A stretch of DNA of 64,000 nt. It comes from Pseudomonas oryzihabitans (lineage in GTDB: Bacteria > Pseudomonadota > Gammaproteobacteria > Pseudomonadales > Pseudomonadaceae). Position 1 is the stretch's first letter; each line of letters starts with the position of its first letter. Below the pieces are notes generated by a model, which made no database searches, was not told where the DNA came from, and saw only the letters and a list, made by a program, of their open reading frames with translations. Shown here in pieces: positions 62,883 through 64,000 of the stretch. A program made the position numbers and the translations under genes. The stretch lies in NCBI RefSeq assembly GCF_001518815.1, contig NZ_CP013987.1:599001-663000 (forward strand), written 5' to 3'.

Positions 62883-64000
62883 CTAGAACAGATCGATGGG
62901 ATCGACGTCCAGGGACCAGCGCACCTGGCGCGCTTCCGGCAGGCTTTCCAGTTGGGCCACCCAGATGCCCAGCAACCGGTGCAGGGGCGCGCGACTGCTG
63001 CTCTGCAGCAGCAACTGGGCCCTATGGCGACCGGCACGGCGTTCCATCGGCGCCGGTACCGGGCCGAGCAACTCCACCTGGGGCAATGCGAGATTGACCG
63101 CCAGGCCTTCCGCGACGTGATAGGCCGCCTCCAGGAAATTTTCCACCTGATCCTGGCGATGGGCATCGGCGCGCAGCAGTGCCAGATAGGCGAAGGGCGG
63201 CAGACCCGCGGCGCGGCGCTCCTGCAAGGCCTGGCGGGCGAAGGCTGGATAGCCTTCCTCGGCCAGCTGCACCATCAGCGGGTGATCGGCCAGGTGGGTC
63301 TGGATCAGTACCTGCCCGGGCTCCTCGGCGCGGCCCGCACGTCCGGCCACCTGGACGATCTGCTGCGCCATGCGCTCACTGGCGCGGAAGTCGGCGGAAA
63401 ACAGCCCGCTGTCGGCATCGAGCACGGCCACCAGGGTCACCTTGGGGAAGTGGTGGCCCTTGGCGAGCATTTGGGTGCCGACCAGGATGCAGGGCACCCC
63501 GCTATGAATGGTGCGCAAGAGCTTGCCCAGGGCGTCCTTGCGCGCGGTGGTGTCGCGGTCGATGCGCAGCACCGGGATGTCCGGAAACAGCAGCTGCAGG
63601 CGTTCCTCGGCGCGCTCGGTGCCGGCCCCCACCGGACGCAGGTCGAGCTTGCCGCAGGAAGGGCAATGACGCGGCGGCGCCTGGCGGTGATCACAGTGAT
63701 GACAGCGCAGCTCACCGGAGCCGCGGTGGTAGGTCATGCGCGCATCGCAGCGCGGGCACTGGGCCAGCCAACCGCAGTCGTGGCAGAGCAGGGTAGGGGC
63801 GAAACCACGCCGATTGAGGAACACCAGCACCTGCTGCCCGTGCTCCAGGGTCGCGCCCATGGCCTTGAGCAATGGCTGGGACAAACCGCTATCCAGCGGG
63901 CGACTGCGCACGTCAAGGCGCTCGAAGCGTGGCGGCTGGGCGCCGCCGGCGCGCAGCGACAGGCGCAGATGGGCGTAGCGTCCTTGGTCGGCGTTGTGCA
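62883..64000 (-). CDS. priA: Primosomal protein N' PriA (C-terminal part)
   Basis: PriA restarts stalled replication forks as a 3'-to-5' helicase. The reading frame continues past the right edge; 372 codons are visible, including HNADQGRYAHLRLSLRAGG at the edge. The zinc-binding cysteines are present (CHDCGWLAQCPRC, CHHC, CPSCG), followed by helicase motifs IVGTQMLAKGHHFP-like ILVGTQMLAKGHHFPKV, VLDADSGLFSADFRASER and QVAGRAGR, and the C-terminal domain. The start is outside the window. It lies upstream of argS on the same strand, 90 bases away. Confidence 0.97.
   Translation of the reverse strand, partial: HNADQGRYAHLRLSLRAGGAQPPRFERLDVRSRPLDSGLSQPLLKAMGATLEHGQQVLVFLNRRGFAPTLLCHDCGWLAQCPRCDARMTYHRGSGELRCHHCDHRQAPPRHCPSCGKLDLRPVGAGTERAEERLQLLFPDIPVLRIDRDTTARKDALGKLLRTIHSGVPCILVGTQMLAKGHHFPKVTLVAVLDADSGLFSADFRASERMAQQIVQVAGRAGRAEEPGQVLIQTHLADHPLMVQLAEEGYPAFARQALQERRAAGLPPFAYLALLRADAHRQDQVENFLEAAYHVAEGLAVNLALPQVELLGPVPAPMERRAGRHRAQLLLQSSSRAPLHRLLGIWVAQLESLPEARQVRWSLDVDPIDLF

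Overview
The window is GC-rich chromosomal DNA from a Pseudomonas. Every recognisable gene has its closest familiar counterpart in that genus, and many neighbourhoods match those I recall from P. aeruginosa: lbcA-hemA-prfA-prmC-moeB-murI-pagL, retS-purD-purH-fis-dusB, accBC-aroQ-dsbD-gcbA, and tatABC-his-ubi-hslVU-argS-priA. The species is not P. aeruginosa, because blocks that lie far apart there are joined here. A member of the P. oryzihabitans/psychrotolerans group is possible, but the sequence alone does not prove it. The region is core genome. I see no phage, insertion sequence, CRISPR array, tRNA or rRNA.

Layout. 1-7.5 kb: envelope lipoproteins LolB and LbcA, divergent from a tight hemA-prfA-prmC-moeB-murI run, then the lipid A deacylase gene pagL. 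7.5-12 kb: a phrB / MerR-type regulator / DUF523-DUF1722 operon behind a pair of TTGTACAA boxes, plus a renalase-like oxidase. 12-17.8 kb: an epimerase gene, hemH, and uracil/hypoxanthine salvage (uraA-upp, hpt). 17.8-22.4 kb: RhlE-type helicase, then metF and ahcY behind an SAH riboswitch. 22.5-31.6 kb: thioesterase, RetS hybrid kinase, purD, purH, dusB-fis and a DUF3426 protein. 31.7-38.6 kb: prmA, accC-accB-aroQ, dsbD and the GcbA-like diguanylate cyclase. 38.8-46.7 kb: DUF2333, Nudix, yciH, speA, two lipoproteins, a PEBP protein, a nicotinamidase-like hydrolase, pip and dtd. 46.8-54 kb: opgGH, rsmE, tatABC, hisE-hisI. 54-64 kb: ubiB-ubiJ-ubiE, a lone PHA-region gene, DUF971, hslVU, an FtsN-like SPOR protein, argS and the C-terminal part of priA.

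How genes work together. HemA and HemH are the first and last enzymes of haem synthesis. PrmC methylates PrfA, made just upstream, and PrmA methylates L11. AhcY and MetF form the methyl cycle and share one SAH-sensing leader. RetS and GcbA both bear on the attachment/biofilm choice. AccB/AccC supply malonyl-CoA. UbiB/J/E act in ubiquinone synthesis. TatABC, DsbD, OpgGH, LolB/LbcA and PagL serve the envelope.

No large undescribed system is visible. The points most worth a second look are the missing pha cluster between two retained flanking genes (57.2-57.9 kb), the presumed light-responsive operator at 10.87-10.90 kb, the SAH riboswitch with its long internal insert, hairpins that carry UAG stop codons in their loops at convergent gene ends, and dispersed palindromic elements at 57.96-58.08 and near 60.1-60.2 kb.
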